A DNA stretch of 64,000 nt from Caenorhabditis remanei (Eukaryota > Nematoda > Chromadorea > Rhabditida > Rhabditidae), in contig NW_026526143.1 of the NCBI RefSeq assembly GCF_010183535.1, positions 31,280 to 95,279 of the forward strand, in the 5' to 3' direction. Below the pieces are notes generated by a model that worked only from the letters and a program-made list of their open reading frames with translations, was not told the origin of the DNA and searched no databases. The position numbers and the translations under genes were made by a program. Below, one piece after another: positions 9,387 to 20,059 of the stretch (positions are counted from its first letter, which is position 1; the number at the start of each line of letters is the position of its first letter).

Positions 9387-12254
9387 TCACTTTGGTTTAT
9401 GTGTAACATGGCCTGGTAGCTTGAGCGAGACATTGTCTCTTATACAGATAAGAGACATTGGACGACGGGAGGAGGAACTTAACCTGACATGGGTCTCAAG
9501 ACTAGGAAAATATGAAGCGCCGATTATAAGATTGTATAAGAGAAGTAGTTGCGCTTTGAGCCTACGGTGGCGCATAGAAAAGAGGTCAAGTTGGGAGAGG
9601 CGATCCGAGCAGGAACAATAAGGTGTGTTACAGCGTTGAAGAATTTTCCGCGAAAAGAATCTGAGAGGAGTTTCGAGCTTGTGCACTAGTTTAGATGATG
9701 GGGGAGGCGAATAAACGACGGAGCAGTATTCAACTAGAGGGAGTACGTAAGTTTTGAATAGGAAGATATAAAATTGGGGAGAGTTGGATTTGAAAGATTT
9801 CAGTAGTTGTTTTGAACGGAGTAAGGCGAGAGCAACAGCCCGATTAATGTGTCTAGTGAACTTGAGATTAGGTTCTATTAATAAACCTAAATCCCTAACA
9901 GAATCAACGGAATCAATGAGGGAACCTCCAATAGTGTACGGGTGAGAAGAGTTTCGAGGTCCGAGACGAAGAAGGGCAGTCTTAGAGTGGGCCAGAGGTA
10001 AGGAGTTATCAGAAGCCCAAGACTCTACCAAGTCTATTCCCATTTGAAGTGCTAGAGGATCATGAGAGTAAAGCTTAATATCGTCAGCGAAAGCTGCGAT
10101 ACATAGCGATGAAATGTCAGCAAGTTTGAGCAGGAGATCATTAATAAAGACTAAAAACAGGAGAGGGCCAGAGACGGAGCCCTGGGGGACACCGGAGGGG
10201 ATAGAAGCAGAGGGAGTGCCAACGAAGTCGTCAATCTTGACAGAGAATGTTCGATCGGACAGAAAATCAGTAAGCCAGGAAATGATATTACTAGGGATTC
10301 CGAAGCTGTCAAGTTTCGAAATAAGAAATTGGTGGTCCATTTGATCGAATGCCTTGCGGAAGTCGAAATAGACAACGTCAAGAGACTTGTGACTGGAGAG
10401 TAATAATCGGTATTCAGAGATGGAGTGGACAAGTGAGCTAGAGCAAGATCGTTTAGACAGAAACCCGTGTTGAAATCTGCTTATATTGCGGAAAAGATTA
10501 ATCTTAATATAATTGCACAAGATACGCTCACAGACACGAGAAAAAGGGTCTGTGAGCGATATCGGGCGGTAGTTTTCAGGAGAGGTCAAGGATCCTTTTT
10601 TGGGAATTGGGATGATGATAGCGTGTTTCCAAGAAGCAGGGACGTGTGACTTAAGAAAAGAGTCAGAGTAGATTATTGACAACGGAATAGCGAGGGTGGT
10701 AGCGCAGTTACGAATGATATAGAAGTTGGCATGATGGGTTGTGAAACCGCAACGGGGAGGGACTTTACGAAGCGTGTTCTCGATGATCCAGGGAAGAAAA
10801 AGCTCAGAAGGGGAGATATTATTGCTAGAATTGTTCGACACCGGGATAAGCGAGCTGGACGGGGAAAGATTGTAGTTGCTAAAAAATACAGATGAGAATA
10901 TGGATGATTTAGCTGCGTTGGAGGATATCAGTTGATTATTGACGTAAAGAGGAGGTATTTTGGGGGAGGTTCTAGTACGCTTCTTGATAAGTAGTCGGGC
11001 GGAGCGGGAGTTGGGAGCCGATAAAATTTTTCGCTCCTCAGTAACCATGTTGGACTTGATTCTTTTGGAAGTAGAAGCAATGAGGGTACGAAGTCGGAAG
11101 ATTTGGTCCGCCGGAGGATTGGGAAGTTTTAAAAGTTTTGAGTATCTTTGACGAGCACGTTTGAGTTGACGGATAGAGAAGGAAGTCCGATGAGTTTTAG
11201 GAGGCGTGGATAAAGGAGTATGGGAGATGATAAAATCAGACAACATTTTAGAAAAGAGTGCAAACTTGTCAGTAGGGGAAGAAATAGAACTGAGGACTAA
11301 ATCCCAGTCTACGTTAGCGATATCAGCGTTGAGGGATTTGAAATCACACTTCTTGTAATTCAAGCGATGTTCATTACGAAATGTAGGAGAAGTTGGCAAG
11401 GAGGCTGAGGAGTGGTTACTAACGGTAGTAATTAGAGAGAAATCAACACTGAAATGATCCGAGTTGAGTAATGGTGGCTCCTTAGAGATGTGGGGAATCG
11501 CAATATCAGGGGAAGAAAGAACAAGGTCAAGAATGTTGGAAGATGTGGCAGAAGTACGAGTGGGAAAGGTGACGTTCTGGTAGAGACCTTTAGACTGGAG
11601 GAATAAGGATAATGGATGATTAGAAGATGGAGGATTCCAGGTAAGAGATGGGTAATTAAAATCTCCTGCGAGGATGCAAGATTTTAGAGGGAGATATTCA
11701 TCAAGATGATCAATTAGGGCTAGTGATTGAGCTGAGGAAGCGTCTGGTGGACGGTAGACTAAGAAGAAATTAAAGGGCGTAAAAAGAGTGGAAGAATGAA
11801 CTGAAGGAGAGATAAGACAAGCTAAAATTTCAGATTGGTGAAGCGGGTAATGGTGGGACATGTTGATATCAAGGGTGGAAAGGGAGAGAGAGTTCTTATA
11901 AATAAAAGCAACTCCTCCACCACTATTTTTACGGTGAACAGTATTAGAACGGTCGAACCTGAGGATGGATAAGTCATGCAAGGAGAAAAGAGAAAAGGGA
12001 ATAGTGTCGTCGAGAAATGTTTCGGTAAGAGCTAGAAGATGGTACCCAGAGGAGAGGAAGAGATCAATCAATAGTGAAATTTTAGCGAGCGTGGAAATGC
12101 CTCTTATATTGGCAAGCAAAAGTTTGAGACCCATGTCAGGTATTTTAGAAGTGGAAGTATCAGGAGCTGGAGAGGAGACAGGAGGTGAGGAATGAGATGA
12201 AACGTATGAGAGGTCTAAAAACGAGTGGGTAGGTCTAGAATTGGGGAAGGTCAA
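9387..12254 (-). CDS. CR1-like LINE ORF2: endonuclease plus reverse transcriptase
   Basis: A 955-aa uninterrupted frame. The first ~250 residues are an APE-type endonuclease: LLLANIRGI, LALTETFLDD, GGGVAFIYKN, LAGDFNYPSLTW and the SDHFSVDFSL box. The reverse transcriptase follows from about residue 480: IPIPKKGS, ENYRPISLT, VYFDFRKAFDQMDH, SGVPQGSVSGPLLF and the catalytic FADD box (AAFADDIKLYSH). The C-terminal region has a Cys-containing segment (CNTPYCSCSDR) and the RRLKAQLLLLYNLI pattern found near the end of CR1/Jockey-type proteins. It nicks target DNA and copies LINE RNA. Keeping 955 codons open suggests a young insertion. It lies 59 bp downstream of ORF1 on the same strand, the usual two-ORF order. 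CR1 is the best fit; another Jockey-group clade is possible. Confidence 0.92.
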   Translation of the reverse strand: MTFPNSRPTHSFLDLSYVSSHSSPPVSSPAPDTSTSKIPDMGLKLLLANIRGISTLAKISLLIDLFLSSGYHLLALTETFLDDTIPFSLFSLHDLSILRFDRSNTVHRKNSGGGVAFIYKNSLSLSTLDINMSHHYPLHQSEILACLISPSVHSSTLFTPFNFFLVYRPPDASSAQSLALIDHLDEYLPLKSCILAGDFNYPSLTWNPPSSNHPLSLFLQSKGLYQNVTFPTRTSATSSNILDLVLSSPDIAIPHISKEPPLLNSDHFSVDFSLITTVSNHSSASLPTSPTFRNEHRLNYKKCDFKSLNADIANVDWDLVLSSISSPTDKFALFSKMLSDFIISHTPLSTPPKTHRTSFSIRQLKRARQRYSKLLKLPNPPADQIFRLRTLIASTSKRIKSNMVTEERKILSAPNSRSARLLIKKRTRTSPKIPPLYVNNQLISSNAAKSSIFSSVFFSNYNLSPSSSLIPVSNNSSNNISPSELFLPWIIENTLRKVPPRCGFTTHHANFYIIRNCATTLAIPLSIIYSDSFLKSHVPASWKHAIIIPIPKKGSLTSPENYRPISLTDPFSRVCERILCNYIKINLFRNISRFQHGFLSKRSCSSSLVHSISEYRLLLSSHKSLDVVYFDFRKAFDQMDHQFLISKLDSFGIPSNIISWLTDFLSDRTFSVKIDDFVGTPSASIPSGVPQGSVSGPLLFLVFINDLLLKLADISSLCIAAFADDIKLYSHDPLALQMGIDLVESWASDNSLPLAHSKTALLRLGPRNSSHPYTIGGSLIDSVDSVRDLGLLIEPNLKFTRHINRAVALALLRSKQLLKSFKSNSPQFYIFLFKTYVLPLVEYCSVVYSPPPSSKLVHKLETPLRFFSRKILQRCNTPYCSCSDRLSQLDLFSMRHRRLKAQLLLLYNLIIGASYFPSLETHVRLSSSSRRPMSLICIRDNVSLKLPGHVTHKPK

Positions 12255-12313
12255 ATGAGCAACGGGGCAAGAAGTTGGAGAGGGAGAAAATGAGGAGGCG
12301 GCAAATCGGGAGT

Positions 12314-13129
12314 CTAGAGAAAAGGAAGCGGATTCTTGTTGACGCGGTAATTGATATCAGACATGATGAAGATAGTCTTTCCAGCTTTCTTGTTCTCGTC
12401 GTAGACGTGCTTGCGAGAAGCACGGAGTGTTTCCCATTCAGGACGAGTCAGATCTCTTCGAGCACGTGGTTTCGACGGCATGGCAAGGATATCAGGGTTG
12501 GTACGACGAGCAATGTGGAATCCGTGTAGGAACGAGTCACGGTCGGAGCTGGATTCAAATTGAACTTTCAAAGGGCGGTACATTGACTTGCATTCGTGAC
12601 GATGGATCTTGACTGGCACTGGAAGGTTGTTGGAGGATGCAAGATTCTGGAGAATGCGGAGTTGCTTTGTATCTTGCTCCTTGTCGTTGCGATCATCAGG
12701 GAAGCGTTCGATGACAACCCGTGTAGCTTTATCGATCAATTTAGCGGCCTCCCGCGCGATTTCCAATTTATCCAAGTGATTCGGCGTGAAAGAGGAGACC
12801 TTTGGGACGGAATTGGGGTTGGCACCAGCATTCTTAGAAGTCACGGAAGCATAAGACGTGGGAAAAATTGATTGCGGGAATGCTTCATCGAAAACAGGAG
12901 GTGCCAATACGGGAAGTCCGATAGGTGACATATCTGGAAGTGGCTCACAAGTCAGAGCAATTTTCTCACCGAGTGTTTTTGATGCAGATTCGATGATACC
13001 CGACCTCAGTTCGTTGATGATTGCAGTGAGCTTCAACACATGATTGAAAAGTTCCATGTAATCCGAGTAGGCAACGAATTGAGGCAGATCGTCCGGCAAC
13101 GTATCAGTATGTTTCCGTTTCGACATCAT
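12314..13129 (-). CDS. LINE ORF1 protein
   Basis: A 271-aa open frame directly upstream of LINE ORF2 on the same strand. The N-terminal third has a helical segment (ELFNHVLKLTAIINELRSGI) that could oligomerise. The C-terminal half has alternating strands and helices with basic residues (VPVKIHRHECKSM, RPLKVQFESSSDRDSF, RARRDLTRPEWETL), which fits an RRM-like nucleic-acid-binding fold of LINE ORF1 proteins. The end, ending in FIMSDINYRVNKN, resembles non-LTR ORF1 ends. Function as an RNA-binding chaperone of the retrotransposition particle is inferred from position and pattern, not from a sequence match. Two ATG codons stand in tandem; the first overlaps the stop of an upstream low-complexity frame as TAATG. 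Confidence 0.75.
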   Translation of the reverse strand: MMSKRKHTDTLPDDLPQFVAYSDYMELFNHVLKLTAIINELRSGIIESASKTLGEKIALTCEPLPDMSPIGLPVLAPPVFDEAFPQSIFPTSYASVTSKNAGANPNSVPKVSSFTPNHLDKLEIAREAAKLIDKATRVVIERFPDDRNDKEQDTKQLRILQNLASSNNLPVPVKIHRHECKSMYRPLKVQFESSSDRDSFLHGFHIARRTNPDILAMPSKPRARRDLTRPEWETLRASRKHVYDENKKAGKTIFIMSDINYRVNKNPLPFL

Positions 13130-13261
13130 TAGCGTAGATATTCAATAGTCAGAGTAATTATATCACATATGAAGAATATAGGATAGATATCGAATAGAGA
13201 ATATGTAGCGGGGTAGCGATCAATAGGGCAATGAGAGCAAAGGGGATGCAACGTCTCGCTA

Positions 13262-13477
13262 GCGAGAAAAAAAGGAGGAATGAGAAAAAAAGGAGGAATG
13301 AGAAAAAGGAGGAATGAAAAAAAGGAGGAATGAAAAAAAGGAGGAATGAAAAAAAGGAGGAATGAAAAAAAAGGAGGAATGAAAAAAAGGAGGAATGAAA
13401 AAAAGGAGGAATGAAAAAAAGGAGGAATGAAAAAAGGAGGAATGAAAAAAGGAGGAATGAAAAAAAGGAGGAATGAA
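13262..13477. repeat. Minisatellite, about 13 copies of a 16-bp unit
   Basis: Tandem copies of GAAAAAAAGGAGGAAT vary mainly in the length of the A run (4-8 A). On the LINE's coding strand the array reads CATTCCTCCTTTTTTT and lies 135-350 bp upstream of ORF1, so it is in the LINE 5' UTR or directly outside it. The length variation of the A run fits replication slippage. Confidence 0.95.
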
Positions 13478-13503
13478 AATTTTTTTTTTGATTTCACTTT
13501 CAA

Positions 13504-14529
13504 TCAGGCCCAATTTATTCCCACACTCTTAAATTTAAGTTTTCTCTCTATACATCATAATCCTCTTACTAATCATACTGCCCCTCAAATTTGAAACTCT
13601 TTATGTAAATAACATGTCCCTATTTTAATTTTGACAGTTACTCTTTTCTCTGTCCCTTTCCCAATGCAAAATTCTTTCATGCTATTCTCTTTTCGTAGTT
13701 ACCGGTTTTACTTATCAGGTTTAGCCTCCCTCGTGAGGGAGTAATTAAAAATTGGATAAATAAATATTGTTTACTTCTCAGCTTTTGAACTTTTCAGATA
13801 TTTTCAGAATTTTGTGATATATGTATACACACGGACGTTCGACGTCTAAGAGGCATCAAACAAACAACACCTGGAAAACACTATATCCGTTCATCTCCGT
13901 TCGCCCACCTGGTTTGCCTGTCACTACGTTCATGAAAAATCGGTGCTGTCTTAAAAACCTCCGTCTTGAATACCGACCCAGAAGTGTCGCATTCATTATC
14001 TTATTTATCTTTCCTTTTGGCACGCCCACCCAACATAACCAGGTTTTTTTCCTCTTTCATTCGAAAAGTGGCATCATTTTCACCAAAGGCTTTGCTAAAA
14101 ACATTTCTTGAACCAAAACGTTTAAATAAAAATATGGGAGAACAGTTCGGAGTCAGTTAATGATTATACTAGAGAAAGGTGTAAATTGATCAAGGGAAAC
14201 TGTATTAGAAGGCCACCTTTATTGTTCAAAAAGTCTGTCTGAGGGCACCATTATTAGAGGGGCATTTCAAATTAAAATTCTACGGGATACCGAATTTTCT
14301 TTTCTTCTTTCGTAATACAAGCTACACATCAACAAATTAACTTTTCCATGATTTGTTGTCTTGTTTCAGCGACTACCGCGCTCTACTGTATTTTCCGAGT
14401 TTCACCATTTCTGACTTGGCGATAAATGTGATAAGACACGGTTTCCAAATATGCTATAAATAACAATACAGATGCTTCATTGAAAAAAAAATTCAAAAAT
14501 TCAAAAATTCAGATATCAGGAGTTGACAC
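13504..14529. other. Intergenic, no convincing gene
   Basis: The short plus-strand frames (for example 13821-14111) show no domain and no supporting splice pattern. AT-rich, no RNA gene recognised. Confidence 0.5.
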
Positions 14530-14910
14530 GGTGCCAGCTGCAGTAGTGCTCGCTACAACCTCCATTTTAAACATCTAATAACAACAATAGATAAATCTTT
14601 TCGAGAGGAACGTGCTCTTGTCACAGAACATCACAAGCTCACGATCCTCTCCCATTTTGAGAGTTATACTATTACCATAAATTATTTTCTCCCTCGCTTC
14701 AACAGCACCAAAATGCGTCTTCGAATGCTCCAGAATGCCAAGAACGTCCTCGAATTGTGTCTGCGCCCAACTGAAGCGTGTCCCAATCTCACGGCCGGTG
14801 GTAATCCAGTCCTGAAAACAAACCGATTGAACTTTGTCGCTAATTATACACACCTTTCTTACCTCTACACGATGTTGATTTTGAAGACGAAGAAGTTGGT
14901 CGGTCGGCGG
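14530..14910 (-). CDS. Terminal exons of an unknown gene (copy A)
   Basis: On the minus strand an exon at 14910-14863 (16 codons, acceptor TTATAG, donor GTAAGA) joins in frame across a short intron (acceptor TTTTCAG) to an exon starting at 14811. The joined peptide reads DQLLRLQNQHRVEDWITTG, then a helical segment (FEDVLGILEHSKTHF) and GEDRELVMFCDKS. The longer exon stops at 14575. In the related copy at 16.8 kb the frame continues to KMEVVASTT and a PDV end; here the equivalent segment (KMEVVASTT, ending PDI) is in a separate frame at about 14530-14572, so another splice or a frame break lies between. No 5' exons were identified. Protein family not recognised; the helical pattern allows a coiled-coil interaction protein. 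Confidence 0.4.
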
Positions 14911-16790
14911 CTATAACCCAAATATGGTGAGGTTCTTGCAGGTTCTGATCTGGAAGAAGACACGTTTTTGAAAAATTTCAATTTTTAACGTTCCAGTTTC
15001 AATCAGCTATTTCTTTTATCAAAATTGATATCCAGCGTGAAAAATTCACCAGGGACGTCCAGAACAAATACTAAACACCAATCACGCAATCAGCTACAAG
15101 TTTTGTGCGAAAATCAAAATTTTTATAAAATTTGATAAGTTTCAGATCATTTTCGATGTACTAGTCCAGAAAACACGTGAAACAGTCGGAAACTAACAGA
15201 AAATGCGAAAAAATGACTAAAATCTAAAATTTCGAAATAGTTCCAAAAATTTCCCTAATGGATAATTTTCTGAAACTTGTATTTCTGATAGGAAAACTTA
15301 GTTTTTTCCTATTTCAGCGAAAAAAAATCAATTCAAGTGCAATTAAAAAAAAACATACTCACCTTTTCAAACTTTCAAAATTGACACCAGCGCCAGAAGC
15401 CGAATAAAAATAAAAATTATAAATTAGAATTTAATAAAAATAGAAATAAATTGGTTTGGCTGCCATTCAGTAGGCAACTTTGGAGTAGACTGAACTGTTC
15501 TCGTGAGGTTGTATTTCTTTTCTAATAAACGATGCTCCGAAATTCCGTTTTTGGTTAAACAACGCGCTGATGTTATTGCACATTGTTTTATAGAGAGCTC
15601 TCAGACAAGATACGACGATAGAAATAGAAAATTTGTCGAAAACAAAAATGAAATATTTGAAAACATGCGAAACTTGCAAAAAATATTCCAAAATTAGTCA
15701 TATCTGGTAGAAATCAAATCTAATTGGTAGAAGTTGACTATTATCAATCGTAATTAGGCCTTTACATTGTGAAACTGATCAAAACCCGATTGAAAATCAT
15801 CACAATCACTGTTATAGTCGGCTGAATTACTCAAAACTGACAAAAATTTATCAAAACTATTTGGGATTGATAAAACATGTGTTAAAAACGTTAGAATACT
15901 ATCAAAATTATTCAAAGTTAACTGAAAACTAATGAAAATCGGTCAACAGAGAAGAAAGAGTGATCTGATTCAAAATTTTCAGCCGAGCAATTGAAAAATT
16001 GGCTGGGGAGGCAAAAATACAGATATTCCGGCGTCACAATTGGAAAAACATCCTGAAAATTGTGTTGAAGCTGTTCATTTTTTGAGTGTGGTTTTCTGGT
16101 GTGGAATTGTCTTTGTGTTGGGCAATAGTTGTGCATTTCGTTGTTTCAAATCAAAAAAGAAGCAAAAACATCACCTTTATGGTCCAGTAATGAGTCCATA
16201 TTTCGTAATATAATTGTAACTTGACGACTCAACTGATAACATTTTCTTCACGGTCTTTCATTTTTGAATCTACCATCGGCTGCTTGTCACAGACCGGCTG
16301 TGTCGTTCGTCTTCACTATTTCATCCGCAGGACGCAGACCATCAAGACCGTTCCAAACCACGGTGCAAAAATCATGGAGGGTAGACCGTAGAATGGCAAA
16401 GAGTGTAGAGTGATTGAGATACAACGGCATTCTGACGATTATGAACAGTAAACCTTCTTTTCAGACCCAATAATTTTAGCACAGTCTTTGACGCTTCATA
16501 GGAGAGTGGCTTATTTTTCCAAACATCTCGGTTTTCTGTTTTTCGAACTGAGAATTCAAAAATAATTATTATTTCGTGAGGAAACAAAAGTTGGAGGGAG
16601 GAAATTGACGTGTCATCAATGCAAACAAAAGCTACTAACGATGCAGAGGGGAAAGATAAGAAAATTGCGTAGTAGATGAAATTATGTACTTATTGTGGAA
16701 GGAATGTAACTGCACATATGAAGTATGAAATGAAACTTCACACCTCATGATCTACAGCTGTTTGTAGAGGTAAGAACGTCAAATTAAAGA
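14911..16790. other. Intergenic, nothing recognised
   Basis: AT-rich sequence with many short homopolymers. No open frame over 75 codons has protein-like composition. No tRNA or snRNA was recognised. Confidence 0.5.
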
Positions 16791-17138
16791 CTAAATTCAA
16801 TTTATTTGGTTTCAAGACTGGATTACTACTGGTCGTGGAATCGGGACACGCTTCAGTTGGGCGCAGACAAGATTTGAGGACGTTCTTGGCATTCTGAAGA
16901 ATTTGAAATCGCATTTTGATGCTGATGAAGCGGGGTCAAATCTTGAGTATTATTTATCCGACAAAATCATTTATGGTAATGGTATAACTTTCAAAATGGG
17001 AGAGGATCGTGAGCTTGTGATGTTCTGCAATAAAAGCAACATCCAGTCGGTGATGTACGTCGATAATTTATGGGCTTTTAAAATGGAGGTTGTAGCGAGC
17101 ACTACTACATCTGGCATCGTGTCACCTCCAGATGTCTG
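16760..17138 (+). pseudogene. Inverted paralogue of the terminal exons (copy B)
   Basis: This plus-strand copy repeats copy A in inverted orientation about 2 kb away. The donor GTAGAG|GTAAGAA is kept near 16767-16780, and the following exon gives the same peptide pattern (FEDVLGIL, IIYGNGITFKMGEDRELVMF). The splice acceptor of copy A (TTTTCAG) corresponds here to TTTCAAG, a probable break, and only a trace of the preceding exon is left. The final frame runs through KMEVVASTTTSG to a stop at 17137-17139. It looks like a decayed duplicate, but it keeps a longer uninterrupted 3' frame than copy A, so one of the two could be functional. Confidence 0.4.
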
Positions 17139-17504
17139 AAATTTTTGAATTTTTGTTTTATTTTCAATAAACTAGTATAAAACAACACGTTTTGTGGTAA
17201 TAATAATTGTATTGCCGATCACAAGAATTACAACGCATTCATGAAAACACCCAAGGTATAATAAATTTATCAGCAAAGTTGTTTTTTGACTGCAAGCAAT
17301 CCTAGAGTGTGCCAGCCAAGATGCCGAAGCAAGGAATAAAATTTTAAAATATCTTTACAACAGAGAAGCGACAAGTATTAGACAACAACTGATAACTGGC
17401 CAAAAATCTCGATATGATCCAAAATTGCGACATCTCAAAATATTCCGATAAAGAAAAAATGAAAAAAGAGTGAATCCTCTGCTAGCATGTTTGCATTCGC
17501 CTGA

Positions 17505-17513
17505 CTAATTGTC
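17505..17513. repeat. Target-site duplication, left
   Basis: CTAATTGTC directly abuts the left end of the foldback element and is repeated exactly at 18489-18497. Confidence 0.9.
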
Positions 17514-18488
17514 GGCTCTATTACAGTTTAGGCGTCCTTTGAAAACTTGAACGTCCCTTAAAACACTTAGACGTCCCTTAAAACACTTAGACGTCCCTTG
17601 AAACATTTAGACGTCCTTTGAGGCCCAAATTTTTTTCCTGTAAATTGAAACGTCCTTTGGAATGTTTGAACGTCCCAAAAAACATTTAGACGTCCCAAAA
17701 AATATTTAAACGTCCTTTGAAATCCGAAAAATTGTCGGAAAAATTAAGACGTCCCAAAAATTATTTAGACGTCCCAAAAAATGTTTAGACGTCCCAAAAA
17801 ATGTTTAGACGACCTTTGATATCCCACATTATGATAAATAATATTTAGACGTCCCAAAAATTATTTAGACGTCCCAAAAAATGTTTAGACGTCCCAAAAA
17901 ATATTTAGACGTCCCAAAAAAATTTAGACGTCCCTTCAAATCCCAAAATTTGGTGTTAAATATTTAGACGTCCCAAAAAATGTTTAGACGTCCTTTGAAC
18001 ACTTTCAGTGGCTTTTAGTGTTGGAGGGACGTCTAAACATTTTTTGAGACGTTTAAATGTTTTTTGGGACGTCTAAATGTTTTCTGGGACGTCTTATTAT
18101 TTAAAACCAAATTTTCAGACTTCAAGGGACGTCTAAATATTTTTTGGGACGTCTAAATATTATTTATCATAATGTGGGATATCAAAGGACGTCTAAACAT
18201 TTTTTGGGACGTCTAAATAATTTTTGGGACGTCTAATTATTCGAAACCTAATTCTGGGACGTCAAAAGACGTCTAAATGTTTTAAGGGACGTCTATATGT
18301 TTTTTGGGACGTCTAAACATTTTTTGGGACGTCTAAACATTTCGGACGACTTTTGGGTCCCCAAAGGACGTCCAAGTTTTTTGAGGGACGTCTAAATGTT
18401 TCAAGGGACGTCTAAGTGTTTTAAGGGACGTCTAAGTGTTTTAAGGGACGTTCAAGTTTTCAAAGGACGCCTAAACTGTAATAGAGCC
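17514..18488. mobile_element. Mutator-like foldback element (975 bp, non-autonomous)
   Basis: The ends are GGCTCTATTACAG and CTGTAATAGAGCC, perfect inverted repeats that continue inward through the whole element. The left arm is built of about 25 short units of the form TTTAGACGTCCCAAAAAA; the right arm has the same units reversed (GGGACGTCTAAA). The arms meet near 18010-18020. There is no open frame, so it depends on a transposase from elsewhere. A perfect 9-bp duplication (CTAATTGTC) flanks it. Nine-base target duplications and long repetitive inverted arms are typical of Mutator-like (MULE) foldback elements. The family name is inferred, helped by the transposase-bearing element at 22609-23469. 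Confidence 0.85.
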
Positions 18489-18497
18489 CTAATTGTC
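18489..18497. repeat. Target-site duplication, right
   Basis: CTAATTGTC, identical to 17505-17513, directly after the right end of the foldback element. Confidence 0.9.
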
Positions 18498-18700
18498 TCT
18501 CTTATCAGTGCTCATCGCTAAAGAAGTTGAGTAATGAAAATTCTCTTATGGCAAAAGAATAGTGAGTAATCTGAATTGCCGCGCCAAGCTAAAGGTGCAC
18601 CAGGATTTTAATAGCTCTAAAGAGATGAGCAATCCGAAGGCGCGGCCATCTTTGTTGATTTTGAGAAACTGTTCATGATATTCTTATTCTAGTTTGAACA

Positions 18701-19599
18701 GAAAATTTTCTAAAATCCGAAGAAATCAAGAAACTCCGGCAGAGCCACGAAAACTCTGGCTCTGTGTGTTTTTGCTCCCTGAATCAAATGATACTCACAG
18801 ATTTCTGTTTGTTTTACAGAAAGATAAAAAGTTAAAAATAAATCGGTTACACAAATATTGTATGAAGTGTAATTAGGGCTACAAAACAAACGCATGCGCC
18901 AAACTTATCAAGGTAAATTCAAGGCCTTTACAAAATTGATTTCCTTAAATAGGAAATTTTCAAACATGCTAGCTTTTTTACTAGCTGCTCACAAAAACAG
19001 GATTAGCTTTTGTCACCTATAATCGTTGCAATATCGGATATCAGATTCTGAATCAGCTTGAAATTTGCATTACAACAGAATTTGTGCGCACTCAAAACAC
19101 CAATAAACCAGTTTTTTAGCCTTCCCTATCTTCCCCCCTCTTCCTTCCTTGTCTTCCCTCTTTTCATCCGAACACATAAAGATTTCCCGACAGTATTTCC
19201 CGACGGTGGGTGTTTGCGTTCCTTTCTAATAGCAGAAAACGTCTCATGTGCTTTTTGAATTCAAAGAGACTCCGCAGATGACCCCCGATGGATTAATTTG
19301 CCGACGTGGCATACCAGCAAAGGTGGCGGAGGGAGGCGAAGGGTGTCGTTTGTTTTATGTCTCTCAAACGTTGCACGTTCATCTGCATATACTACGAAAA
19401 TTCCAAAATAACTATCTGAAAAGGTCGAACAATGAGAATTTGAAAATATTCATTTATAGAGAAAAAACTGAAATGTCAATGTGTGGGAATGAAGTGGAAT
19501 TAATAGAAAATTAGAGATATTCAAGGAGGCAAGACACAGTGAGGAAAATAAAGAATGCGGAAAAGGGGAGAAAGTGGAAAATACAACTTTGGGAGGGTG
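18701..19599. other. Intergenic, nothing convincing
   Basis: Short frames such as 19058-19258 and 19248-19514 lack splice support or recognisable motifs. No repeat was identified. Confidence 0.5.
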
Positions 19600-19916
19600 T
19601 TACAATATCACTGATTGTCAAACCAAGTAAATTATGTATGAATCATAAAAAACAAAGCTAGAGCTTCGTTTTTGTAGTTAACATCTTTTTTGAGCGGACA
19701 ATCCCTATAGAGTTGTGATCATTTCAAGGGATAGCTCAAAAATCACTCTATTTTGCACTGAAATGGGACGATTTGAGAGAAATTACTTTATCAACACGTA
19801 ACTCGCTAGAGAGTGCTCGTACAAAAAGATTGTCGACTACAGAAATAGTGCTCTCTACCTTCGTTCAGTATGGTTTTCGCATAATATACCTCATGGGACA
19901 ATCAGTGATGCCGTAA
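19600..19916. mobile_element. Possible MITE with TATCACTGATTGTC termini
   Basis: TTACAATATCACTGATTGTC at 19600-19619 is mirrored by GACAATCAGTGATGCCGTAA at 19897-19916, 317 bp in all, with no coding capacity. A further single end (GTATCACTGATTGTCCC) occurs at 22524-22540. Termini and repeated occurrence fit a short inverted-repeat element. The superfamily is not determined, and a TA or TAA duplication at the edges is possible but not distinctive. Confidence 0.5.
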
Positions 19917-20059
19917 TAAAAAACCGATTTTTTTTTGCCAGACTCACAAACACTTTCAGAATACAAATATGTCTGTCTTGTAGCCATAATCCAACTGAAA
20001 TACTCCTTTATACATACCCTGTTAACACCAAAGTGAAAATATTATGGAAACCATCCCAA

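Larger units (their letters stand above)
17280..18700. repeat. Dispersed repeat hosting a foldback insertion
   Basis: Sequence on both sides of the foldback element (GCTAGCATGTTTGC on the left; CTTATCAGTGCTCATCGC, CGCGCCAAGCTAAAGGTGC and AAGGCGCGG on the right) matches, in inverted orientation and without the insertion, the region at about 20060-20420. The two are diverged copies of one repeat of unknown class. Outer limits are approximate. Confidence 0.7.

Noticed and set aside
13129..13503. 124-codon minus-strand frame rich in Phe/Pro/Ser
   Set aside because: It is a read-through of the 16-bp minisatellite; the composition is a by-product of the repeat.
17514..18488. TTTAGGCG near the element end as a telomere (TTAGGC) remnant
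   Set aside because: Single occurrence at each end as part of the inverted repeat, no tandem TTAGGC.
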